Shown piece by piece: positions 26,451-34,418 of a DNA stretch of 64,000 bases (within the stretch, counting starts at the first letter, position 1; each line of letters begins with the position of its first letter). Made by a program: the position numbers and the translations under genes. Origin of the DNA: Ornithinibacillus sp. 4-3 (GTDB lineage Bacteria; Bacillota; Bacilli; Bacillales; Amphibacillaceae); the NCBI RefSeq assembly GCF_040958695.1, contig NZ_CP162599.1, forward strand, positions 2,700,001 through 2,764,000, in the 5' to 3' direction. The notes below the pieces were generated by a model. That model ran no database searches. It saw only the letters and a program-made list of their open reading frames with translations, and was not told where the DNA came from.

Positions 26451-26559
26451 TATATTAAATTTAGCCATTCTTTGTTTTTACCAAAGACAGGTTTATTTGC
26501 TGATGGGCTCTAATGGCCTCTCATTAAATAAAGATGGGTATTTCCCTTTACTCTCCAGT

Positions 26560-26585
26560 CGCAAGCAGGTGCTTGTGATTTTTTT
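26560..26585 (+). terminator. attenuator terminator 2 just before erm
   Basis: CGCAAGC and GCTTGTG form a 7-bp stem (one G-T pair) with a 4-nt loop, followed by ATTTTTTT. It ends a few bases before the erm ribosome binding site. Confidence 0.65.
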
Positions 26586-26604
26586 ATGGAAAGGAAGAGG
26601 AAAT

Positions 26605-27465
26605 ATGCAGACAAAGAGAAATAAACGAATGAAAAAAATAAATCATGGGAAACCACCAAATTTTTCTGGACAGCATTTAATGCATAATAAGAGGCTGGTC
26701 CATGAGATTATAGATCAAGCAAAAATCAACACAGATGATTTAGTATTAGATTTAGGTGCTGGAAAAGGAGCTTTAACAGCTGTTTTAAATAAAAAAGCGA
26801 AGCATGTACTCGCTGTGGAATATGATAATAAGTTCGTTGAAATTTTAAAACAAAAATTAGGCGATGATCCGAATACTAAAATTATTCATCAAGACATTTT
26901 GAAGATTCATCTACCAAAGCAACCATTTATCGTTGTTTCTAATATCCCATATTCTATTACTACACCAATTATGAAAATGCTGCTAAATAAACCTTCAAAT
27001 AGTTTTCAAAGAGGTGTTATTGTCATGGAAAAAGGCGCTGCTAAAAGGTTCACATCGCATTTTGTGAAAGATTCATATGTGCTCGCTTGGAGAATGTGGT
27101 TTGATATTAGATATGTTAAAGGAATTTCAAGAAATAATTTTTCACCACCTCCAAAAGTAGATTCAGCGATAATTACAATAAATAGAAAGTCTAAACCACT
27201 TGTACCTATTAACGATTATTTAACTTTTTGGGGATTGATTGATTTTGCTCTTAAAAATCCCCAATCACCTATTGATTTTGCACTAAGAGGTGTATTTACC
27301 CCAACTCAAATTAAGCATTTAAAAAGAAATCTTCGAATAAATCATGAGTCTCCAGTTGCGACTTTATCAGAACAGCAATGGGAAGGCATTTTTGAAACAA
27401 TGATAAAGCATGTTCCAAAATTTAGATGGCCGAAGATAAATCAAGCTAAAATAAAACATTTTTGA
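26605..27465 (+). CDS. erm: 23S rRNA (adenine-N6)-dimethyltransferase, Erm(D) type
   Basis: A 286-residue methyltransferase that dimethylates A2058 of 23S rRNA and gives macrolide-lincosamide-streptogramin B resistance. [11 protein letters not shown] (19-29), SAM motif DLGAGKGAL (49-57) and motif IV SNIPYS (112-117) are intact. Long stretches match Erm(D)/Erm(K) of Bacillus licheniformis (287 aa), including [12 protein letters not shown] and LAWRMWFDI. The start is ATG 26605 after GGAAGAGGAAAT; the longer open frame overlaps the leader hairpins. Expression is probably induced through the leader peptide by transcriptional attenuation, as in ermK. No mobile element flanks it. Confidence 0.93.
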   Translation: MQTKRNKRMKKINHGKPPNFSGQHLMHNKRLVHEIIDQAKINTDDLVLDLGAGKGALTAVLNKKAKHVLAVEYDNKFVEILKQKLGDDPNTKIIHQDILKIHLPKQPFIVVSNIPYSITTPIMKMLLNKPSNSFQRGVIVMEKGAAKRFTSHFVKDSYVLAWRMWFDIRYVKGISRNNFSPPPKVDSAIITINRKSKPLVPINDYLTFWGLIDFALKNPQSPIDFALRGVFTPTQIKHLKRNLRINHESPVATLSEQQWEGIFETMIKHVPKFRWPKINQAKIKHF

Positions 27466-27846
27466 ATTGTTATGGTTGATTAAAAGGCGAGCTTTTAAAT
27501 TCAATACGCAAATTTTTCTTCTATTGAAGAAGTTTTTAGACGATAATTTATTCTTTTTTATATAAAATTTAACTTTTTCGTGATATTACCTAGCATTTGC
27601 TTATTATTCAGAATATAATAGAAGATAAGAGTCATGTATAAACATCTCACCATGTGATAAACACATGACCATTCCAAATTATCTATATAAAATAACTGCA
27701 ATAATCTGTTCGCAGTTCCATTCCAGAACTATCCCAACAGATAAAGGCCAGTTCAAGTCGACTTGTTGCTTTTTTCCGTAGAAAGTGGGAGTTGATTTGA
27801 AGTGGCCACTTTTTGATATATCATGTTTTTAGAAGGGAGTGAGAAT
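27466..27846 (+). promoter_or_regulatory. long leader region of the glutarate operon
   Basis: No ORF is supported in these 381 bases. A TATAAT at about 27615 has a poor -35, so a 5' untranslated region near 225 nt is likely. It holds a nested hairpin (GTCATGT...ACATGAC around ACAT...ATGT, about 27632-27668), the inverted repeat AGTTC-N7-GAACT (near 27715-27735) and a terminator-like AAAGTGG...CCACTTTTT hairpin (27781-27813) just before the CoA-transferase start. It does not fit a riboswitch class I recognise. Confidence 0.4.
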
Positions 27847-29001
27847 GTGGCTGGCGCATTAAATAATATTCGTATTCTCGACCTATCTCGAGTTCTTGCT
27901 GGCCCCTACTGTACAATGGTTTTAGGCGACTTAGGTGCAGAAGTGATTAAAGTGGAAGCACCTGGTGGCAGTGATGAAACTAGAAAATGGGGACCGCCTT
28001 TCCAAGAGGGTGTAAGCGCATACTACTTATGTGCAAACCGAAATAAGAAAAGTATCACAGCAAACTTGAAGTCTGAAGAAGGAATAAAGATAATTAAAGA
28101 GCTTGTTAAAAATAGCGATGTCATTATTAATAACTTTAAAACAGGCACGATGGAAAAATTTGGTCTCGACTATGAGACGTTATCGGAAATCAATCCAAGT
28201 ATCGTGTATGCATCCATTACAGGGTTTGGCGAAAATGGACCATATAAAGATATTCCAGGTTATGATTTTATTATCCAAGCAATGAGCGGATTGATGAGCA
28301 TTACGGGTGATGAAGAATCTGGGCCTCAAAAGCTTGGTGTTGCGATTGTTGATGTACTTACAGGACTTTATACAACCATTGGTATTCAAGCAGCTTTACT
28401 CGAAAGAACAGTATCTGGTAAAGGGCAGAAAATTGATATTTCCCTTTATGATACAGCAGTAAGCTCCCTTGTTAATATTGGTAGTAACTACTTAATGTCT
28501 GGTAAAATCCCTCAAGCACTTGGGAATTCCCATGCTAATATTGTTCCATATCAAACGTTTAAAACACTTGATGGAGAAATGGTGATTGCTGTTGGGAATG
28601 ATCATCAATACCGTGCACTATGTAATGTATTAGGAAAACCAGAGCTTGGAAATGATGAGAGATTTTTAACAAATCCTGATCGTGTAAAACATCGCGATAT
28701 CATTGTACCGCTACTACAAGAAGTATTTTTAACAGAAACATCTAATTATTGGCAAGAAAAATGTCATGAGAATAATATTCCTTGTGGGGCTATTCAAAAC
28801 ATTGAACAAGTTACACAAGATCCGCAGCTCCAAGCTCGAAACATGTTTATTGAGCATGAACATCCAGTTGCGGGAACCATTAAAATGATTAATAGTCCAT
28901 TGAAATTATCTCGTACACCAGTAAATGTGAGACAACATCCTCCAGAGCCTGGTGAGCATAATGATGAAATTATTAATCCATTGAATTTATCAAAAGAATA
29001 A
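27847..29001 (+). CDS. family III CoA-transferase (CaiB/BaiF), probable glutarate CoA-transferase
   Basis: A 384-residue family III CoA-transferase. N-terminal RILDLSRVLAGPYCTMVLGDLGAEVIKVE and the catalytic Asp of this family in PGYDFIIQAMSGLMSITG are present. These enzymes move CoA between dicarboxylic or other acids. The next gene encodes a glutaryl-CoA-dehydrogenase-like protein, so glutarate with succinyl-CoA as donor is the likely substrate, like mammalian SUGCT (inference). The start is GTG 27847, five bases after GAAGGGAGTG; the frame runs eight codons further upstream. First gene of a rightward operon. Confidence 0.88.
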   Translation: MAGALNNIRILDLSRVLAGPYCTMVLGDLGAEVIKVEAPGGSDETRKWGPPFQEGVSAYYLCANRNKKSITANLKSEEGIKIIKELVKNSDVIINNFKTGTMEKFGLDYETLSEINPSIVYASITGFGENGPYKDIPGYDFIIQAMSGLMSITGDEESGPQKLGVAIVDVLTGLYTTIGIQAALLERTVSGKGQKIDISLYDTAVSSLVNIGSNYLMSGKIPQALGNSHANIVPYQTFKTLDGEMVIAVGNDHQYRALCNVLGKPELGNDERFLTNPDRVKHRDIIVPLLQEVFLTETSNYWQEKCHENNIPCGAIQNIEQVTQDPQLQARNMFIEHEHPVAGTIKMINSPLKLSRTPVNVRQHPPEPGEHNDEIINPLNLSKE

Positions 29002-29025
29002 TAAAACCATTTAGGAGATGAAAAT

Positions 29026-30213
29026 ATGAATTTTGATTTCACAGAAGAACAGGATATGTTACGTAGTACAGTAAGAAGCTTTGTTGATAAAGAGATTATT
29101 CCAAATATTTCTGAATGGGATCGTCAAGGAAAATTTGATCCAGCGATCTTTAACAAATTATCTGAATTAGGTTTAATGGGTGTTTGTATTCCTGAAGAAT
29201 ATGGCGGAAGTGGAATGGATTATAATTCTTTAGCTATTGTTTGTGAAGAGCTAGAGCGTGGAGATACAACTTTCCGTACAGCTGTTTCTGTACATATCGG
29301 TTTAAACAGTATGACTCTATTACAATGGGCAAATGACGAGCAAAAGAAAAAATATCTAGCACCACAAGCTGTAGGTGAGCAAATTGGTGCATTTGGATTA
29401 ACAGAACCTGGCGCTGGTTCCGATGTTGCTGCAATGCAATCAACTGCAACCAAAGATGGCGATCATTACATCTTAAATGGTTCAAAAACATGGATCTCTT
29501 TATGTGATGTTGCAGATAACTTCATCGTATTCGCTTATACAGATAAGTCGAAGAAACACCATGGAATTTCTGCATTTATCGTAGAAAGAACAATGGAAGG
29601 ATTCTCTTCACAAGCAATCAAAGGAAAAATGGGTATTCGTGCTGGTAACACAGGAGAAATTTTCTTCGATAATATCCGTGTGCCAAAAGAAAACCTTCTT
29701 GGTGAAGAAGGTGAAGGATTTAAAATTGCAATGGCTGCATTAGATAATGGACGTTTCACTGTTGCCGCTGGAGCAGTTGGACAAATTATGGCTTGTCTAG
29801 AAGCTAGTGTGAGCTACTGCCATGAGCGTGAAACATTCGGACAGCCGATTGGTAAGCATCAATTAGTTCAACAAATGATTGCTAACATGGAAGCAGGACT
29901 TCAAATGAGCCGCTTACTTGTTTATCGTGCGGGTGAATTAAAGAACCAAGGAAAGCGTAATACTCGCGAAACTTCATTAGCTAAATGGCAAGCATGTGAT
30001 TTTGCTAATAAGGCTGCAGACGATGCAGTACAAGTTCATGGTGCATACGGATTCTCTGATGAGTACCCAGTAGAAAGATTCCTACGTAACTCTAAAGCAC
30101 CAGTTATTTATGAAGGAACAAGAGAAATTCATACCATTTTACAAGCAGAATATGCTTTAGGTTATCGTGAAGATAAACCTTTAAACAAAATGCTACCTGC
30201 TTGGAATAATTAA
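29026..30213 (+). CDS. acyl-CoA dehydrogenase, probable glutaryl-CoA dehydrogenase
   Basis: A 395-residue flavoprotein. FAD/substrate signature GLTEPGAGSDV (124-134), catalytic Glu363 in VIYEGTREIHT, and the C-terminal QAEYALGYREDKPL resembles bacterial glutaryl-CoA dehydrogenases. Arg84 in TTFRTAVSV lines up with Arg94 of human GCDH (YRSAMSV), which binds the gamma-carboxylate; ordinary acyl-CoA dehydrogenases lack it. Predicted reaction: glutaryl-CoA to crotonyl-CoA plus CO2 with an ETF acceptor. A non-decarboxylating variant cannot be excluded. RBS TTAGGAGATG; 24 bp after the CoA-transferase. Confidence 0.88.
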   Translation: MNFDFTEEQDMLRSTVRSFVDKEIIPNISEWDRQGKFDPAIFNKLSELGLMGVCIPEEYGGSGMDYNSLAIVCEELERGDTTFRTAVSVHIGLNSMTLLQWANDEQKKKYLAPQAVGEQIGAFGLTEPGAGSDVAAMQSTATKDGDHYILNGSKTWISLCDVADNFIVFAYTDKSKKHHGISAFIVERTMEGFSSQAIKGKMGIRAGNTGEIFFDNIRVPKENLLGEEGEGFKIAMAALDNGRFTVAAGAVGQIMACLEASVSYCHERETFGQPIGKHQLVQQMIANMEAGLQMSRLLVYRAGELKNQGKRNTRETSLAKWQACDFANKAADDAVQVHGAYGFSDEYPVERFLRNSKAPVIYEGTREIHTILQAEYALGYREDKPLNKMLPAWNN

Positions 30214-30228
30214 TTAAAAAACTTGATC

Positions 30229-30268
30229 AGATATCGTACCTCAACAATAGAGCGTACGATATCTTTTC
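30229..30268 (+). terminator. intercistronic terminator
   Basis: AGATATCGTAC and GTACGATATCT form an 11-bp perfect stem with TTTTCT after it, between the acyl-CoA dehydrogenase and the semialdehyde dehydrogenase. It would reduce or stop read-through. Confidence 0.75.
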
Positions 30269-30300
30269 TATCACTAATATCATAGTTGGAGGGATAATAA

Positions 30301-31743
30301 ATGTTCGAAAAACAAACAAAAAGTATTTTTATTAATGGAGAATGGCAAGAACTAGGCCGTACAGAAACTGTTTATAATCCTGCTACAATGGAAGCTATTA
30401 CAGAGATTGCTTATGGTGGAGCTGAAGAAGCAGAAGCTGCAATTGCTGCTGCAGATGAAGCTTTTAAATCATGGAGTAGTCTAACTGGACGTGAGCGTTC
30501 AAAAGTTTTATATAAAGCATATGAACTTATGGTAGAAGATGCAGATCGTCTTGCTACTATTTTAACTTCAGAACAAGGAAAGCCTTTCGCAGAAGCAAAA
30601 GGAGAAATTCTAAGTGGCGCAAGTTTCCTACTCTGGTATGCAGAGGAAGCTAGCCGTGCATACGGAGAAATTATCCCTGCCCCAGCAAAAGGAAAGCGTC
30701 TTCTAGTTATCCCACAAGCAATTGGGGTAGTTGGGGCGATTACACCTTGGAATTTCCCTAGCTCAATGATTACTCGTAAGCTTGGTCCAGCATTAGCTGC
30801 TGGTTGTACAGTTGTACTAAAACCTGCTGGTGTAACACCACTTTCTGCAATTGAATTAGTGAAAGTTTTTGAACGTGCTGGTTTACCAAAAGGTGTTATT
30901 AATTTAGTAACTGGAAATTCACAAGAAATTGGGAATGCAATGTTAACGAATAAGAAGGTTCGTTTAATCACATTTACTGGCTCTACTGAAGTTGGAAAGC
31001 ACTTAATGCGTGAAGGTGCTAACCATGTGAAGAAGCTTGCATTAGAACTTGGTGGACATGCACCAATCCTAGTATTTGAAGATGCTGATATTGAAAAATC
31101 AACTACATTAGCATTAGGTAGTAAATTCCGTAATGCTGGTCAAACTTGTATTTGTGCAAACCGTTTATACGTTCATGAATCCATTGCTGAGAAATTCACT
31201 ACTCGTTTGAAAGAAAAAGCAGAAGCAATGAAAATTGGTAATGGTTTAGAAGAAGGTACTGAAATTGGTCCACTAATTAATGAACAAGCAATTGAAAAAG
31301 TAGAAGAACATCTAAATGACGCATTAACAAAAGGAGCTGCCGTTATTACTGGTGGTTCGAAATGGGATGGAGATTTAGAGGGTAATTTCTATAAACCTAC
31401 TATTATTTCTAATGTTAAAGATGACATGATTATCATGAGTGAAGAAACATTTGGACCAATTATTCCAATCCAAACATTCAATGATGAAGATGTTGCGATT
31501 GCTAAAGCAAATGACTCCGATTATGGTTTAGCTGCTTATGTATTCACTGAAAATACAAGCCGTGCTGTTCGTGTATCTGAAAAATTAGATTATGGTATTG
31601 TTGGTGTAAACGATGTATTCCCTGCTACACCAGAAGCTCCATTTGGAGGAATTAAACAATCAGGTATCGGTAAAGAAGGCGGTCATTACGGACTTGAAGA
31701 ATTCATGGAGCAGAAGTTTATTTCTTTAGGTATTGATGAATAA
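30301..31743 (+). CDS. succinate/glutarate-semialdehyde dehydrogenase (GabD-like)
   Basis: A 480-residue aldehyde dehydrogenase of the succinate-semialdehyde class. Catalytic Cys283 lies in NAGQTCICANR and general base Glu249 in LALELGGHAP; GSTEVG (227-232) marks the cofactor site and ITPWNFPSS the substrate loop. Homologues oxidise succinate and glutarate semialdehyde with NAD(P). Its place after the CoA-transferase and glutaryl-CoA dehydrogenase-like genes points to glutarate semialdehyde as substrate (inference). GTTGGAGGGATAATA precedes the ATG. The next gene is convergent. Confidence 0.9.
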   Translation: MFEKQTKSIFINGEWQELGRTETVYNPATMEAITEIAYGGAEEAEAAIAAADEAFKSWSSLTGRERSKVLYKAYELMVEDADRLATILTSEQGKPFAEAKGEILSGASFLLWYAEEASRAYGEIIPAPAKGKRLLVIPQAIGVVGAITPWNFPSSMITRKLGPALAAGCTVVLKPAGVTPLSAIELVKVFERAGLPKGVINLVTGNSQEIGNAMLTNKKVRLITFTGSTEVGKHLMREGANHVKKLALELGGHAPILVFEDADIEKSTTLALGSKFRNAGQTCICANRLYVHESIAEKFTTRLKEKAEAMKIGNGLEEGTEIGPLINEQAIEKVEEHLNDALTKGAAVITGGSKWDGDLEGNFYKPTIISNVKDDMIIMSEETFGPIIPIQTFNDEDVAIAKANDSDYGLAAYVFTENTSRAVRVSEKLDYGIVGVNDVFPATPEAPFGGIKQSGIGKEGGHYGLEEFMEQKFISLGIDE

Positions 31744-31752
31744 GAATTACAA

Positions 31753-31796
31753 TAAAAATAGGTGTAAGGGCTTTTAATACCCCTTCACCTATTTTT
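31753..31796. terminator. bidirectional terminator
   Basis: AAAAATAGGTGTAAGGG and CCCTTCACCTATTTTT pair with one bulge; T-runs lie on both outer sides. It overlaps the stop codon of the convergent DUF3870 gene. Confidence 0.8.
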
Positions 31797-32106
31797 CCTT
31801 TTTTGTATACAATACATATTGCTTATATAAGTCCTTTAATGCTGATTCTAGCGCACTTCCAGCTTTCCCTAGATAATGTCCCTTTACTTGCTCGACAGGA
31901 AATTCGATACCGTCTTGCAGACTATATCCTCGTAATAAATGTTGAACAAATTCGCGACCATGCAATGTTGCTAATGTACAGCTTGCTGTTACAATAACCC
32001 CATATTTCTTATCAATTTCAGCTGTAATTGTTAATGTTTCATAGATGCTTTTTGCAGCCATTCCAGATGGAAGACGTGCATGCCCTGCAATAAAAACTGT
32101 GTTCAT
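31789..32106 (-). CDS. DUF3870 domain protein
   Basis: A 105-residue soluble protein: MNTVFIAGHARLPSGMAAKSIYETLTI, then KYGVIVTASCTLATLHGREFVQHLLRG and GHYLGKAGSALESALKDLYKQY. These match DUF3870, a family of unknown function often found near CoA-ester and amino-acid catabolism genes. The start is ATG 32106 after GGTAGGAATTAGT; the open frame continues upstream without similarity. It stands between the glutarate operon and iclR, so a helper role in this pathway is possible. Confidence 0.75.
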   Translation of the reverse strand: MNTVFIAGHARLPSGMAAKSIYETLTITAEIDKKYGVIVTASCTLATLHGREFVQHLLRGYSLQDGIEFPVEQVKGHYLGKAGSALESALKDLYKQYVLYTKKEK

Positions 32107-32278
32107 ACTAATTCCTACCTTATCATTTATTTCACATGGATGATTATACAAGCTTATAGAACGATAGTCTATCAAGAAAATTAAGATCAGGCTAACCAAG
32201 ATACTTTAAATAAGCATCCTCGTTATAAAAAGTTGATTAAAAAAGTTTCTTTAATAATAAGCTTTTTTATTCTTGATC

Positions 32279-33046
32279 TTATGCGTTTTCACGATATCCT
32301 AATTCTTTAGAAATGCGTTGTGCTGTCTCTTCTGTTTTTAATTTTATCATCTGAAGACGTTCTCCTTCAAAATTACTGGAAAGCCCGCTTACCGCTAATG
32401 CAGCAACCACTTCTTCTTGATAATTAAAAATAGGATAAGATACACCTGTTGTATCTTCATCTTGCTCAGCAACACTAAAACCAAAACCATTTACTCGAAT
32501 TTCATCAAGCTCACGTCTAAGTTTTTCCTTATCTATTAGTTTATTACCATCAATAGAATACATTGCTGCATCCTCTAGAATTTCTTCTTGCTTTTCTTTT
32601 GGTAAATGAGCTAATAAAAGTTTTGGTCCAGAGCCTAAATGCAATGGTAAACTCTTTCCGATTCTAGTAAATAGACGAAGCGCACGTTTGCTTTCTACTT
32701 TCTCAATATATGTAGCTTTTTTCTGATTCACAATAACAAGGTGAACAACTTCATTTATTTCATTTCCTAGTTCTTCCATATACGGAAGAGCAATACTTCT
32801 TAATTCCATTTGTTCGGAAGCAAGCTGGCCAAGTATTAATAATTTTAAGCCTAATCGATAACGGCTGTCATGTATTGAATGCTTGGTTTTGGATAAAAGC
32901 TCACCTTCCTCTAATGTTGTTAAAATACGGTAGGCGGTAGATTTAGGTATGCCTGTTTTTTCAGAAACCTCATGTAAAGTAAGTTCTCCCGCTTCTGCAA
33001 TAAAAAGGTCTAATATTTGTAATGCCTTGCTTACACTTTGATTCAT
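32279..33046 (-). CDS. IclR-family transcriptional regulator
   Basis: A 255-residue regulator. The N-terminal winged helix runs SVSKALQILDLFIAEAGELTLHEVSEKTGIPKSTAYRILTTLEEG (about 4-50); the C-terminal IclR effector domain includes LGSGPKLLLAHLP and VAEQDEDTTGVSYPIFN. Members bind small organic acids. It lies between the rightward glutarate genes and the leftward lysine genes, so it probably controls both halves (inference). The start is ATG 33046 after TAGGAGC. A TTCC-ACG-GGAA palindrome at 33072-33082 upstream may be its own operator. Confidence 0.88.
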   Translation of the reverse strand: MNQSVSKALQILDLFIAEAGELTLHEVSEKTGIPKSTAYRILTTLEEGELLSKTKHSIHDSRYRLGLKLLILGQLASEQMELRSIALPYMEELGNEINEVVHLVIVNQKKATYIEKVESKRALRLFTRIGKSLPLHLGSGPKLLLAHLPKEKQEEILEDAAMYSIDGNKLIDKEKLRRELDEIRVNGFGFSVAEQDEDTTGVSYPIFNYQEEVVAALAVSGLSSNFEGERLQMIKLKTEETAQRISKELGYRENA

Positions 33047-33071
33047 ATAAATAGCTCCTATCATGATTTGG

Positions 33072-33082
33072 TTCCACGGGAA
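33072..33082 (-). promoter_or_regulatory. candidate IclR autoregulatory site
   Basis: TTCC-ACG-GGAA, an 11-bp palindrome 26 bp upstream of the iclR-type ATG. The 27.7-kb leader contains a loosely similar GTTCCA...GAAC. Short and not unique, so support is weak. Confidence 0.35.
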
Positions 33083-33117
33083 AATTTAACTTCTATCGCA
33101 GAAAGCTCAACTAGTTT

Positions 33118-33151
33118 GTCTATTAGCAGGAAATTAATCCCACTAATAGAC
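33118..33151. terminator. hairpin after lysDH
   Basis: GTCTATTAG and CTAATAGAC form a 9-bp perfect stem between lysDH and the IclR gene. The T-run lies on the plus-strand side, where no gene needs it, so it may act on the minus strand without a U-tract. Confidence 0.5.
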
Positions 33152-33163
33152 TTTTTATAATTC

Positions 33164-34306
33164 TTATACTTCTTCGATATTTACTCCACGCTTAGCAATT
33201 TCCTCAATGTACTCTTTACCAGGTACTACTTGTTCTGGAGGATATACTCCACGTTTTGTAATTGTTCCATTTCCAATCATTTGTGCAGCAATAGAAATTG
33301 TGTTTGCTGTTGCTCTAGCCATTGCTGTCACATTGTTTTCACGGTCTTTATATGTAGACATTTCGTATTCATAAGTTGTTTCTACACCGTCTTTATCACC
33401 AGAAACAAGCACTTTTAATAGTACTACATCATCTTTATCACCAAGCTCTACAATTGGCTCAAGTACTTTTAATAGTACTTCACGTGGATTGATTTTTTCT
33501 CCTTTTACTTCTACTTCATAGTCAGAACGAGTTAAGTTTAAGTCAACAAGTAACTGAAACTTCTCTGCATGTCCTTTATAGCGAATTGTCTTATATTCTA
33601 ATGTTTCTAATTCTGGGTAAGAAATAGATAATGTTGAAGTTCCACCAGATGTGTGGAATGCTTCTAAAGGTCCAAATTTGGCGAAATGAATTTCTTCAAT
33701 TTCTGATAAAGAAGGAATTTCTTGCCCAACTCCATTACGCACAATAAAAGAAGGATCTGTATAGTGATCGAATACACCTTCCATAGAGAATACATGATTA
33801 TATTCAATTGGTGGATCTGGACGAAGTGGAATACCACCTACATAAAGTTTAATGGATTTAACTTCATCTAATTTACTAGCACCGTATCCAGATAAGATGT
33901 TAATCATCCCTGGAGCTACTCCTAAATCAGGAATTAAAGTAACATTTGCTGCTTCAGCTTGTTCTTTAAGTGCTAATACTTTATCTGTCATATGACCAAT
34001 ATGACCACCTAAATCAACGGAATGAACGCCTACTTCAATTGCTGTTTTAGCAACAATTTCGTTAAATGAATAGAATAAAGCATTCACAATAACATCAAAT
34101 TGCTTCATATAATTAGCTAATTCTTCTGTATTACTTGCATCTACTTGATAAGCTGTTAATTTAGAAGAATTTAATTGATCGACAACACTTTGTGCTCTAG
34201 ATAATTCAATATCAGCTAAACCAACTGCTGTTACACCTTCACTTGATACTAAATCACGTGCTGTTTCTTTACCCATTAAACCTGAACCAAGTACTCCTAC
34301 TTTCAT
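33164..34306 (-). CDS. lysDH: L-lysine 6-dehydrogenase (saccharopine dehydrogenase fold)
   Basis: A 380-residue enzyme very similar along its length to the NAD-dependent L-lysine 6-dehydrogenase of Geobacillus stearothermophilus. It shows the Rossmann motif GSGLMG (7-12), [52 protein letters not shown] and [13 protein letters not shown]. Reaction: lysine to 2-aminoadipate 6-semialdehyde plus ammonia, the product cyclising to piperideine-6-carboxylate. The start is ATG 34306, eight bases after GGGGAG; GTG three codons earlier is less likely. The next leftward gene encodes IclR; upstream is an aldehyde dehydrogenase able to use the product. Confidence 0.88.
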   Translation of the reverse strand: MKVGVLGSGLMGKETARDLVSSEGVTAVGLADIELSRAQSVVDQLNSSKLTAYQVDASNTEELANYMKQFDVIVNALFYSFNEIVAKTAIEVGVHSVDLGGHIGHMTDKVLALKEQAEAANVTLIPDLGVAPGMINILSGYGASKLDEVKSIKLYVGGIPLRPDPPIEYNHVFSMEGVFDHYTDPSFIVRNGVGQEIPSLSEIEEIHFAKFGPLEAFHTSGGTSTLSISYPELETLEYKTIRYKGHAEKFQLLVDLNLTRSDYEVEVKGEKINPREVLLKVLEPIVELGDKDDVVLLKVLVSGDKDGVETTYEYEMSTYKDRENNVTAMARATANTISIAAQMIGNGTITKRGVYPPEQVVPGKEYIEEIAKRGVNIEEV

Positions 34307-34350
34307 TACATTCACTCCCCAAATTATTATCTTTGTTTATTAGTATATTT

Positions 34351-34395
34351 ATTTATGAATCGTGCTCCCCCTTAGCTAAGAAAAGAGAGCACGAT
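34351..34395 (-). terminator. terminator between ALDH and lysDH
   Basis: AATCGTGCTC and GAGCACGATT form a 10-bp perfect stem. It follows the aldehyde dehydrogenase stop codon, so lysDH probably has its own promoter. Confidence 0.75.
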
Positions 34396-34418
34396 TTACA
34401 AAACAATAGCATTAAAAA

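Noticed and set aside
27740..27830. Sigma-54 promoter before the glutarate operon
   Set aside because: GGCC...TTGC was examined, but the GG/GC spacing does not fit the -24/-12 consensus and no sigma-54 activator gene is near.
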